From Alienimonas californiensis (GTDB lineage: Bacteria; Planctomycetota; Planctomycetia; Planctomycetales; Planctomycetaceae), in assembly GCF_007743815.1 (NCBI RefSeq), contig NZ_CP036265.1:1914323-1978322 (forward strand): a stretch of DNA of 64,000 nucleotides. The letters are read 5' to 3'. Shown piece after piece: positions 33,216 through 41,006 of this stretch. A program made the translations under genes and the position numbers. The notes under the pieces are model-generated. The model was not told the DNA's origin and did no database searches. It was given only the letters and a program-made list of their open reading frames with translations. The first letter of the stretch is position 1, and the number at the start of each line of letters is the position of its first letter.

Positions 33216-35420
33216 TTATTTCCACTGCCCCACGTCGCTCTGCCCCGCGGCGAGGTAGGCCCGCAGGTCGCGGGCGACTTGGCCGCTGCGCTCCTCCCAC
33301 ACCGCTCGCTTCACGCCCCAGCCGAGCGGCGTGATCACCAGCGTCACGTCGTTCAGCCCGGCGGCGCTGCGGGTCTTCATCAGCTCCGCCCCGACCTTCA
33401 CGCGGACCTCCACAGGGCAGTCGTCGCGGCGGCGGCCCCAGCGGCCGGTCAGGCCGGCGTGGCCCAGTTTGAAGCGAATCTCGGAGTCGGTGACGCTGAT
33501 CGCCCGGGCGGCGTGGTCCTCCAGGAAGCCGCGCATCTTGTGCGTGACCATCGACGCCGCCAGGCAGGCCTGCACCGTCTGTTCGAGGCGAAAGCCCCCG
33601 CCGGCGGCGGCGCCCCGGAAATCGGCGACGCGGTCCCGCCGCTCGGCGGCGGCGGGATCGGCGCCGTCGCGGCGCTGGGCCTCCGTCAACGCCGTCACTT
33701 TGTTCCGGCCGGTGTCCTTGGAGAGGTACAGGGCCGCGTCGGCCCGCTGAACCAGCGATTCGACGGTGTCGCCCGGCTCCGCGGCGGCGACGCCGAAGCT
33801 GGCCGTCGGGCGGGGCTGGGAGCGGCCGTTCACCTTCGTCTCCGCGATCACCCGCCGCAGGCGGTCGGCCCGTTTGGCGGCGGCGGCCAGATCGGTCTGC
33901 GGGCAGACGACGACGAACTCCTCCCCGCCGTACCGGCCGACCGTCTCGCCGCTGTAGCACTCCGCTTTTAACAACGTGGTGAGGTGCTTGAGCACCTCGT
34001 CGCCCACGCCGTGGCCCCAGGTGTCGTTGATCGATTTAAAGTGGTCCAGGTCGAGGAACATCACCGCCAGCGGGCGGCCTTCCTCGCGGCTCTCCCGCAG
34101 GGCGCGGGCCAGGCGGGACTCCAACTCCCCGCGGTTCGCCACGCCGGTGAGCGGGTCCCGGGTCGCGGCCCGCCGCAGCTCCTTATATTCCCGCGGACGG
34201 GACAGCGGACGGTTCAGGTTCCGATAGATCTCCGCCACCCCCCGCACCCCGCCGTCGGAGTCAGTCAGGTGGAAGACCTGCACCTCCACGTCGACCCATT
34301 CGTCGGCGTTCGCGCCGGCGCCGGGGCGGCCGTTCGCTCCGGCGCCGCGGCGGACCTTCACGGTCTCCGCTAGCGGGCGGCCGGTGGACAGCATGCGGTC
34401 CAGCGGCCGGTCGCCGTCGGACAGCGGGTTGCCGTCGGCGTCCGCGAACTCCAGCGTGCCGGCCGTCCGGATTTCACCCCGCAGGTCGCTCGCCCGATGA
34501 CCCAGCAGGCCCTCCAGCCCGGGGCTCCAGACGGTGCAGCGGAGGTCCGCGTCCAGCAGGCAGAAGCCCTCGTAAAGCGTTTCCAGCAGGGACAGATAGC
34601 CGAAGATATGGCAGAACCGCACCGCCCGCAGGGCCGAGGCGGGGTCGGACCCGGTCCCGGCGCCCTGGGCCGGGGCGAGCAGTTCGTCCAGGGCGGAGGC
34701 CTCGCCCTGGGTCCGCACCCAGCGGTCGAGATTGTCGAGGATCGTCGGGTCGTAGCGGTGCGAGGTGCGGCCGGACAGCGCCTTGAGCGCCGCCTCGTGC
34801 GGGTAGCCGTCGCGGTACGGCTGGGCGGTGCGGAGGGAGTCGTAGGCTTCGCAGAGGCTGACGATGCGACCGGGCAGGTCGTGGACCTCGCTGCGGGCGT
34901 CGTCGTCCGGGTCGTCCTCGGCGCCGACGCGGGCGATCACGGCGAGCAGGTCGTCGCTGGCGCCGCAGGCCTGCAACACCGTCGAGCAGATGCCGCGGTG
35001 CAGGTCCATCAATTCGGCCTCGTCGGTGCAGAGCGGGCCGGGCTTATAGAGGATGTTGTCCGGCACGCCGATTTTGCCCACGTCGTGCAGCAGGGCGGCG
35101 GTTTCGACGACGGCCAACGCCGCCCCGCCCACGCCCAGCCCGCGGGCGACCCCGCCGGCCAGCCAGGCGGCCCGGTGCGAATGGGTGAGGGTGCGATGGT
35201 CCCGGTGCCGCAGCGCGTCGATCAGCGCGTTCCGGCAGACCGCGGCGATCGGCGCCCCCGGGGGGGCGCCGCCGGGCGGGCGGAGGTCCATCAGGTCCAT
35301 CAGGAGCCGCGGCGAATCCGTCGGCCGCGGCGGAGCCGACGCGGCGGCGGCGGTGCGGCCGCGGTTCTGGACGGCCAGTTCCGGGGCGAGCGGCGGCGGG
35401 GCACTGAGGAGGACGGACAT
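33216..35420 (-). CDS. HD / PAS / GGDEF signalling protein (diguanylate cyclase)
   Basis: A 734-residue cytoplasmic regulator. An HD-GYP-like domain (about 65-240) has LLHDVGKIGVPDNILYKPGP but has lost the downstream His-His and GYP motifs, so phosphodiesterase activity is doubtful. A PAS domain (about 290-420) follows. The GGDEF domain (about 430-590) has DPLTGVANR, FLDLDHFKSINDTWGHGVGD and an active-site GGEEF; no RxxD inhibitory site is seen just before it, so it may escape product inhibition. The C-terminal 140 residues match nothing I know. The enzyme should make cyclic di-GMP. The gene lies 67 bases downstream of the coiled-coil protein gene on the same strand. Confidence 0.85.
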   Translation of the reverse strand: MSVLLSAPPPLAPELAVQNRGRTAAAASAPPRPTDSPRLLMDLMDLRPPGGAPPGAPIAAVCRNALIDALRHRDHRTLTHSHRAAWLAGGVARGLGVGGAALAVVETAALLHDVGKIGVPDNILYKPGPLCTDEAELMDLHRGICSTVLQACGASDDLLAVIARVGAEDDPDDDARSEVHDLPGRIVSLCEAYDSLRTAQPYRDGYPHEAALKALSGRTSHRYDPTILDNLDRWVRTQGEASALDELLAPAQGAGTGSDPASALRAVRFCHIFGYLSLLETLYEGFCLLDADLRCTVWSPGLEGLLGHRASDLRGEIRTAGTLEFADADGNPLSDGDRPLDRMLSTGRPLAETVKVRRGAGANGRPGAGANADEWVDVEVQVFHLTDSDGGVRGVAEIYRNLNRPLSRPREYKELRRAATRDPLTGVANRGELESRLARALRESREEGRPLAVMFLDLDHFKSINDTWGHGVGDEVLKHLTTLLKAECYSGETVGRYGGEEFVVVCPQTDLAAAAKRADRLRRVIAETKVNGRSQPRPTASFGVAAAEPGDTVESLVQRADAALYLSKDTGRNKVTALTEAQRRDGADPAAAERRDRVADFRGAAAGGGFRLEQTVQACLAASMVTHKMRGFLEDHAARAISVTDSEIRFKLGHAGLTGRWGRRRDDCPVEVRVKVGAELMKTRSAAGLNDVTLVITPLGWGVKRAVWEERSGQVARDLRAYLAAGQSDVGQWK

Positions 35421-35487
35421 CGGGGCGTTCTTCCAGAAGGGCGAGGGGGGCGCCGGCGGGGAGCCGGGGGAACCGGCGGGGAGCCGG

Positions 35488-37062
35488 TCAAATGGCGGCG
35501 CAGGCCGCCTCCGAAGCGATGCGGCGTTGCGGCGGGCGCCGCGGCGGGCCGTCGGACGACCCGCCGACGAGCGCTCCCGCCAGCAGCGGGTGCCGGCTGA
35601 GCACGTCCTGCAGGGCGGCGGCGGCGTCCGCCAGTTCCTGCCGCTCCGCCCGGGCGGCGGACAGTTCTCCGGCGGCGGTCCGGGTGCGGGCGGCGACCGC
35701 CCGCGTGGCGGCGTCCAGGGCCACGGCCCGCTCCTCCAGCGCCGCGTCCCGGTCGGCGAGGTCCGTCTCCCGTTCCTCCAACTCCGTCTCCCGATCGGCC
35801 AGTTCCGCTTCGCGGTCGGCCAGTTCCGCCTGACGGTCAATCAGTTCGGCGTCGCGTTCGTTTAGTTCAGCGTCGCGGTCGGCGAGGTCGGCGGCCCGTT
35901 CGGCCAGATCCGCTTCGCGCTCGGCGAGGTTGGAGGCGCGTTCCGCCAACGACGCTTCCCGGGCGCTCAGGGAGGCGTCGCGGGCGGCCAGCGCCGCCTC
36001 CCGCCGGGCCAGCGTCGCCGCCGACCGGGCCATGCCGCCCCCCGCGACCGCGTGCTCGCCCCCCGTGACGGCAATCTCGCCCCCCGTGACGGCAATCTCG
36101 CCCCCCGCCCCCGACGCCCCCGGCGTCCAGTGCGTGAGGCCGCCCGGAGCGGCGAAGGGGTCGGTCATCACCGCCGGCAACGTGTCGCCGAACGGGTCGT
36201 TGAAGGAGTCGCCGAACGGGTCGCCGAACGGGTCGCCGAACAGGTCCGACGGCGGGGCGTTCGGCGGGGCGACCGGCTTCGCGGAGGCGGCGTCGGTCGC
36301 CGCCTCGGCCTGCCGTGGTCTGAGCGGTTCGCTCGCCGGGCGTTCTTCGCGGGATTCGTCGACGGCGGCTTCGGGGTCGAAGTCGTCCTCGTCGAAGTTC
36401 TCCGCGGCGAACCCGTCGTCGAGGGCGCCGACGGCGGCGAGGCGGTTGTCGTCGCCGCAGGCTCCCAGCGGGCCGCCGTCGGAGACGTCCACGCCGCGGC
36501 CGGGGTCGGGGAACGCCCCGAGGTGCAACCGACTGAGCAGGCCGAAGTCGCGGCGGATGCCGATGCGAATCGGCGGGCAGGCGCCGGCGGCGGCCTCGGC
36601 GGCGGTCAGGGCGCTGAGCACCGCCCGATGCCCGCGGATGGAGCGGCTGCCGGAGGTCTCGTCCGCCACCGCGGCCGCCGCCGCCAGCGCCGCGTAGGCG
36701 GCGTTGGCGGTCATCGCCACGCTCCGGCCGGTGGGGTTGAGGTGCGTGCCGCCCGCGTATTGCCGGCCGTCGGCGTCGCGGTCCTCGTCGCCGCGGCCCA
36801 GGCGGGCGACGGTGGCGACGATCACGTCCTCGGCGGCGGTCAGTTCGCGGGCGGAGACGGCCTCGCCGGCGGCCACCTTGGCGGCCGGCCGCAGGGCGCG
36901 GCGAACCGCCTCCCCACAGCCGAACGCCGACGGCATCCCCCCGCTGGCGCCGGAGTCCGGCAGGCAGCGCCGGGCGGCGCGGGCGGCGCAGCGGTGAGCG
37001 TAGGCCACGACGGCCCGGAGCGGCAGCGTTTTGATTTCGTCGCCGGTCGGCAGGGCGGGCAT
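35488..37062 (-). CDS. Coiled-coil protein with low-complexity repeats
   Basis: A 524-residue protein without a recognised enzyme domain. An Ala-rich helical N-terminal part (about 1-210) is followed by an acidic stretch, a repeated DPFGDPFGDSFNDPFGD block, two or three copies of GGEIAVT, then a coiled coil of about 110 residues with seven-residue units such as LADRDAE, LADREAE and LADRETE. The end is basic. The DNA under the GGEIAVT block is a 21-bp tandem repeat. The gene is upstream of the GGDEF gene and probably cotranscribed, so it may be a partner or scaffold. The ATG at 37062 is preferred; the frame is open upstream but lacks support. Confidence 0.65.
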   Translation of the reverse strand: MPALPTGDEIKTLPLRAVVAYAHRCAARAARRCLPDSGASGGMPSAFGCGEAVRRALRPAAKVAAGEAVSARELTAAEDVIVATVARLGRGDEDRDADGRQYAGGTHLNPTGRSVAMTANAAYAALAAAAAVADETSGSRSIRGHRAVLSALTAAEAAAGACPPIRIGIRRDFGLLSRLHLGAFPDPGRGVDVSDGGPLGACGDDNRLAAVGALDDGFAAENFDEDDFDPEAAVDESREERPASEPLRPRQAEAATDAASAKPVAPPNAPPSDLFGDPFGDPFGDSFNDPFGDTLPAVMTDPFAAPGGLTHWTPGASGAGGEIAVTGGEIAVTGGEHAVAGGGMARSAATLARREAALAARDASLSAREASLAERASNLAEREADLAERAADLADRDAELNERDAELIDRQAELADREAELADRETELEERETDLADRDAALEERAVALDAATRAVAARTRTAAGELSAARAERQELADAAAALQDVLSRHPLLAGALVGGSSDGPPRRPPQRRIASEAACAAI

Positions 37063-37389
37063 GACAGCGGCAGGAGAAGCGGGACGGGGCTCCCTCCGAG
37101 GGAACCGGGACTGACGCGACCGTAGGCCCGATTTCTCCGCCGCGCCGGGCGGTTCGCCCGCCCGCCGGCTCGTCGGCGACCGGCCCGGCCGAACGGCCCC
37201 GGCGACCGGCATCTTCGGCGCCGCGGCGAGGGCCTCGGGCGGTTCGCCCGATCCCCGCACGAGGAGTTCGCGCCCCGCCCGCGGTTTCGACCTACCCCTT
37301 GACTGACGCCGTCCTCCGCCGAGGCCGGTCGGCTCCCGTCGGCGTCGCCGCCGTCCCCGCGGCTTCCTCCCTCCCCCGCCGTTCGTCTC
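37063..37389. other. 327-base divergent intergenic region
   Basis: Between the coiled-coil gene and the HDOD gene. It has two copies of cgggcggttcgcccg, each able to form a short hairpin, around 37147 and 37237. Promoters for both genes should lie here, but no clear hexamer is seen. Confidence 0.55.
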
Positions 37390-38442
37390 ATGATCGCCGC
37401 CGCCCCCTACCGTCCCGATCGCCCCGATCCCCGGCACCGCGCCGTGCCGCGGCCGCACACGGCCCCGCACCCGTCGGCACGCCCCGCGGCGGATCCGGCG
37501 AAGCTGGACGCCTACCTCTCCTCCGTGGCGGAGTTGCAGGCCGGCGACCTGGCCTCCCGCCGGCTGCTGGCCCTGACCGGGCAGGAGGATTACGACATGC
37601 GGGAGCTGGTCCGCTGCGTGGAGTGCGATCCGGCCCTGACCGCGAAGCTGCTGCGGGTCGTCAACGGCGCCCGCTACGGCCTGCGGCACCGCGTGACCGG
37701 CGTGCGACGGGCCGCCGCCTACGTCGGGCGCCGCAGCCTGCGGCTGTTGGCGGTCACCTTCAGCCTCGCGGACCGCTTCAGCCCGGACAAACCGCTGCAC
37801 GCGGCGGTCTGGCGGCGGGCGGTGGTCAGCGCCGCGGCGGCCGCCGAACTGGCCAAGGGGGGCAGCGGCGAATCCCCCGCCGCCGACGAGGCCTACACCG
37901 CCGCCCTGATCTGCGATTTAGGGGTGATGCTGCTGGGCGGCTTCGATCCGTCCGTCTATCCCGAGCTGCACCTCAGCACGCCGCACGGCCCGGACCTGCT
38001 GGCCGCGGAGCGGGCGCGGTTCGGCCTCGATCACGCGGAGCTGGGCGGCCGGTTCCTGTTGAAGTGGGGGCTGCCGGAGGAACTGGCGAACGCCGCCGGC
38101 GGCCATCACCTCGAACCGCACGAACCCGGCCCGGACGGCGACCCGCCGGCGGCGCTGGACGTGGTGGTGCGGATCGCCGACCGACTGGCCGACGCCATCC
38201 TCGACCCGACCGCCGACCGCGTGGAAGCGGTCGACGCCCTGGTGCGGGAGTGGTTCCCCGGCCGTTCGACCGGCCGTCTGCTGGCCGGCGTCCTGAGCGC
38301 CGCCGCGGAGGACGCCGACCTGTACCCCGGCGTCTCCGCCCCGGACCAGGTCGCCACGACCACGGCCTGGGCGGAGCGGCTGAACTGCCCCGAACTGACC
38401 CTCGCCGCCGCCCGCCCGGACGCGCTGACCGCCATGCGGTAG
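37390..38442 (+). CDS. HDOD-domain protein
   Basis: A 350-residue soluble protein. After a Pro/Arg-rich head of about 45 residues comes an HDOD domain (about 55-270): LVRCVECDPALTAKLLRVVN and RRAAAYVGRRSLRLLAVTF are the typical helical segments, and the family lacks an HD catalytic pair. HDOD proteins commonly act in signalling chains beside GGDEF proteins and sigma factors. It is divergent from the coiled-coil/GGDEF pair. The ATG at 37390 is the first start past the repeat region. Role inferred from context only. Confidence 0.8.
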   Translation: MIAAAPYRPDRPDPRHRAVPRPHTAPHPSARPAADPAKLDAYLSSVAELQAGDLASRRLLALTGQEDYDMRELVRCVECDPALTAKLLRVVNGARYGLRHRVTGVRRAAAYVGRRSLRLLAVTFSLADRFSPDKPLHAAVWRRAVVSAAAAAELAKGGSGESPAADEAYTAALICDLGVMLLGGFDPSVYPELHLSTPHGPDLLAAERARFGLDHAELGGRFLLKWGLPEELANAAGGHHLEPHEPGPDGDPPAALDVVVRIADRLADAILDPTADRVEAVDALVREWFPGRSTGRLLAGVLSAAAEDADLYPGVSAPDQVATTTAWAERLNCPELTLAAARPDALTAMR

Positions 38443-38482
38443 GCCGTCGTACGGCGGGGCGGAGGCTTCGTCCGGTTCACCG

Positions 38483-38538
38483 CCGCTTGCGGTTTCGCGG
38501 AGGCGCCAGGTCCTTCGTCCCCGCAAAACCGCAGGCGG
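38483..38538. terminator. Inverted repeat between convergent genes
   Basis: Arms ccgcttgcggtttcgcgg (38483-38500) and ccgcaaaaccgcaggcgg (38521-38538) match at 16 of 18 positions. It lies between the HDOD stop and the HAD stop, so it is a good bidirectional terminator candidate. Confidence 0.65.
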
Positions 38539-38551
38539 TCGTCGGAACGCC

Positions 38552-39217
38552 TCAGCTCAACCCCAACGCCCGCAGCACCGCGGGGGTGTCGGAGAGGTCC
38601 TCCAACAACAGGTCGGCCCCGCACTCGGCCAGTTCGTCCCGCGAATAACTCCCGGTCGCCACGGCGAAGGTTTTCGCCCCGACCGACTTGCCGCAGGTGA
38701 CGTCCGCGGGGGTGTCGCCGATCACCCAGACCTCGTCCATCCCCGGCGGCAACACCTCCACCGCGGCCCGGGCGACGTCGTTGCGGTCGGGGGAGTGGTC
38801 GCCGTATCCGCCGACGGACAAGTCGAAATATCGGTCCAAATTGAAGTGCGACAGCTTCGTCGCCGCCCCCCGGGCGAAGTTGCCGGTGAGCAGCCCGAGC
38901 AGCACGTCCTCCCGGGCGGACAGCGCCTCCAGCAGCGCCGGCACCCCGGGCAGCACGCGGCCGTCGCCCCCCGCCAGCACGCCGGGCAACGCGGCGAGGT
39001 AGGCCTCCTGAAAGACGCGGTGGCTCTCCGGCGTGTGCTCCGCCTCGTGGGCGGCGTGATATTCCCCGGCGATGGCCGTGTCGGTTCGGCCGTGGAAGGA
39101 GACGTCGTATTCCTCCAGCACCGACCCGAACGCGGCCCGGGCCGCCGCCGCCATCGCCGGCCCGCCGGACCCGGCCAGCAGCAGGGTGCCGTCAATATCG
39201 AATAATAATGCGTGCAT
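38552..39217 (-). CDS. HAD-superfamily phosphatase (phosphoglycolate phosphatase-like)
   Basis: A 221-residue HAD hydrolase. Motif I is FDIDGTLL (nucleophile Asp8, acid Asp10), motif II is GLLTGNF (Thr), motif III includes Lys in the ATKLSHFNL region, and motif IV is VIGDTPADVTCGK. A helical cap lies between motifs I and II. It resembles Gph-like phosphatases; the substrate is unknown. A dispersed repeat directly precedes its start codon, and the sigma-factor gene lies upstream on the same strand. Confidence 0.88.
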   Translation of the reverse strand: MHALLFDIDGTLLLAGSGGPAMAAAARAAFGSVLEEYDVSFHGRTDTAIAGEYHAAHEAEHTPESHRVFQEAYLAALPGVLAGGDGRVLPGVPALLEALSAREDVLLGLLTGNFARGAATKLSHFNLDRYFDLSVGGYGDHSPDRNDVARAAVEVLPPGMDEVWVIGDTPADVTCGKSVGAKTFAVATGSYSRDELAECGADLLLEDLSDTPAVLRALGLS

Positions 39218-39232
39218 GGGGGGACGAGTTGA

Positions 39233-39306
39233 GAACCGCGACCGTTAGGGAGCCGGCTCCAAGAAGGGACCGTCGAGGGGGCCGGCTCCCTGACGGTCGC
39301 GGTTCC
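39233..39306. repeat. Diverged copy of the accgcgaccgtcagggagcc repeat
   Basis: Arms gaaccgcgaccgttagggag and its near-complement end at 39306 around a changed centre with two ccggctcc halves. It lies between the HAD start and the sigma-factor stop. The perfect form is at 31639-31684. Confidence 0.85.
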
Positions 39307-39310
39307 AAGG

Positions 39311-39955
39311 CTACGGCTGCGCCGATTCGCCCAGCACCTTGCGGAGTCGCCGCAGGGCCCGCAGGTGCCGCATGCCGGCGGCGGGCTGGCTTAAGCCCAG
39401 CGCCTGGGCGACCTCGCTGTTGCCGAGGCCTTCGATATGTCGCATCAGCAGTAAATCACGGTCGTCCTCGCTCAATTCGTCGAGGGCGGCGACGAACTTC
39501 TCTTCCAGTTCTTTGCGAATGGTCGCCGCGGCGGGGGTCAGTTCGGCGTCTTTGAGTTGGGCGGCGAGGCGGACGCCGTCGTCATCGTCGTCGCCGGGGC
39601 GGCCGCTCGTCAGCGACTGCTCCCGATCGACGCTGCGCTTGGCGGCGACGCGGTGCCGGCGGTGCATGTCGATGATGCGGTCGCGGGCCAATTGCCGCAG
39701 CCAGAGGTGAAACGGCATCGAGCCGTCCGCCAGGAAGTCGTCCAGCCGTTTGTGGGCCTCCAGCAACACGTCCTGCACGACGTCGCTGGCGTCCACCCGA
39801 CGCTGGACCTGCCGGTCCAGCCGCATGCGGACCAACCGTTCCAGGCTCCGCCGGTGGCGGTCCATCAGGTCGTTGCGGGCGTCGGTGCGGGCCGGGCCTT
39901 CGGCCCGCCCGGCGTCGGCGAGCAGTTGTTGCGTCTCGTCGGAGTTCGGCCACAT
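39311..39955 (-). CDS. ECF-type sigma-70 factor
   Basis: A 214-residue extracytoplasmic function sigma factor. Region 2 (about 35-105) shows RRVDASDVVQDVLLEAHKRL and MPFHLWLRQLARDRIIDMHR, the planctomycete-style form. Region 4 (about 145-205) shows LSEDDRDLLLMRHIEGLGNS and an HTH at VAQALGLSQPAAGMRHLRAL. An acidic linker with DDDDD joins them. No anti-sigma factor is adjacent. It is divergent from a secreted repeat protein gene, which may be a target. The ATG at 39955 is preferred. Confidence 0.92.
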   Translation of the reverse strand: MWPNSDETQQLLADAGRAEGPARTDARNDLMDRHRRSLERLVRMRLDRQVQRRVDASDVVQDVLLEAHKRLDDFLADGSMPFHLWLRQLARDRIIDMHRRHRVAAKRSVDREQSLTSGRPGDDDDDGVRLAAQLKDAELTPAAATIRKELEEKFVAALDELSEDDRDLLLMRHIEGLGNSEVAQALGLSQPAAGMRHLRALRRLRKVLGESAQP

Positions 39956-40177
39956 CAGACGACGGGGGGAGACGGGGAGGACCAGCGGAGCGGGACACTC
40001 TAGCGGGAACACGGCCGCCGTCCGCGCACCGCCGGGGCTCCGACCCCGGGCTCGCTTGACGTACGGAACGGCGACCTGCACTAGACGACCTGCGAGATCG
40101 CCTACTAACCAGTGCATGCTCCCCGCCGGCTCCTCACGGATCAGGTCTGCCGGCCCCCACGGATCAGGAACAGAGTT

Positions 40178-40903
40178 ATGCTTCCGCGCGTTCTCACCCT
40201 CGGCCCGCTGGTCGCCCTCGCCGTCATGGCGGTCGGGGCGGCGACGGCTCCCGCTCAGTCGTATCATCGTGGCGACGCCCGGCCCGTCTACCGCCCGGCT
40301 CAGGTCCATCGAGCCGACATCCACGACGATCGGCGGGACGAACCGTCGGCGGGCGAGCATTCGACGCTGCCGCGTGGCGCCGTCGTGGTGCGGGTCGGTT
40401 CGGCGACGTACTACCGGGACGGACGGCAGTATTATCAACCGGTCCAGCGTGCGGGACGCACCGTGTACGTGGCGACCGCCCCGCCCGTCGGCGCCGTCGT
40501 CACCGCATTGCCGAGTGGCAGCAGCCGGATCGTGATTCGGGGCGTGACCTATCACCGAGACGGCCAGACGTATTTCGCTCCGGTCCGCAACGGGCGGTCC
40601 GGGGAGTTCGTCGTCGTCGCCCCGCCGGCCGGCGCTTCGGCCGCCTCGCTCCCCGCCGGCTACACGACGCAACGGATCGGTTCGCAGACCTATTATTATG
40701 CGGGCGGCGTCCATTACCGGGCGGCCGACCGCGGGTACCAAATGGTCGAAGTGCCGTTGGGCTGGGAATCGTCGTCCCTGCCGGCCGGCGCGACGGCCGT
40801 GCGGGTCCAGGGCCGGCCGTATTATAAATCGGGCGACGTGTACTACGAGGCCCGCGTCTCGAACGGCCGTACGGTTTACGTCGCCAGCCGCTACCTCCGC
40901 TAG
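40178..40903 (+). CDS. Secreted repeat protein, DUF6515-like
   Basis: A 241-residue exported protein. The signal peptide (MLPRVLTLGPLVALAVMAVG) ends at an AxA-like site. The body has four repeats of about 45 residues, each with a LP-x-G start, a central YY or YF pair and a closing P-x-G: for example LPRGAVVVRVGSATYYRDG, LPAGYTTQRIGSQTYYYAGG and LPAGATAVRVQGRPYYKSGD. This fits the DUF6515 family of cell-envelope proteins. Function unknown. It is divergent from the ECF sigma gene. The ATG at 40178 is chosen for the signal peptide. Confidence 0.8.
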   Translation: MLPRVLTLGPLVALAVMAVGAATAPAQSYHRGDARPVYRPAQVHRADIHDDRRDEPSAGEHSTLPRGAVVVRVGSATYYRDGRQYYQPVQRAGRTVYVATAPPVGAVVTALPSGSSRIVIRGVTYHRDGQTYFAPVRNGRSGEFVVVAPPAGASAASLPAGYTTQRIGSQTYYYAGGVHYRAADRGYQMVEVPLGWESSSLPAGATAVRVQGRPYYKSGDVYYEARVSNGRTVYVASRYLR

Positions 40904-41006
40904 CCCCGCCGCTTCCCCCGACCGCCCGGCCGCGCGTCGCGCCGCCGGACGGTCGGCCGGGGTCGCAGGCCGCGGCGGGGAACGCACTGTCGCGGCGAGG
41001 TCTTGA

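Noticed and set aside
36052-37125. Plus-strand frame opposite the coiled-coil gene
   Set aside because: The minus-strand product has sensible coiled-coil heptads; the plus-strand one is composition-driven.
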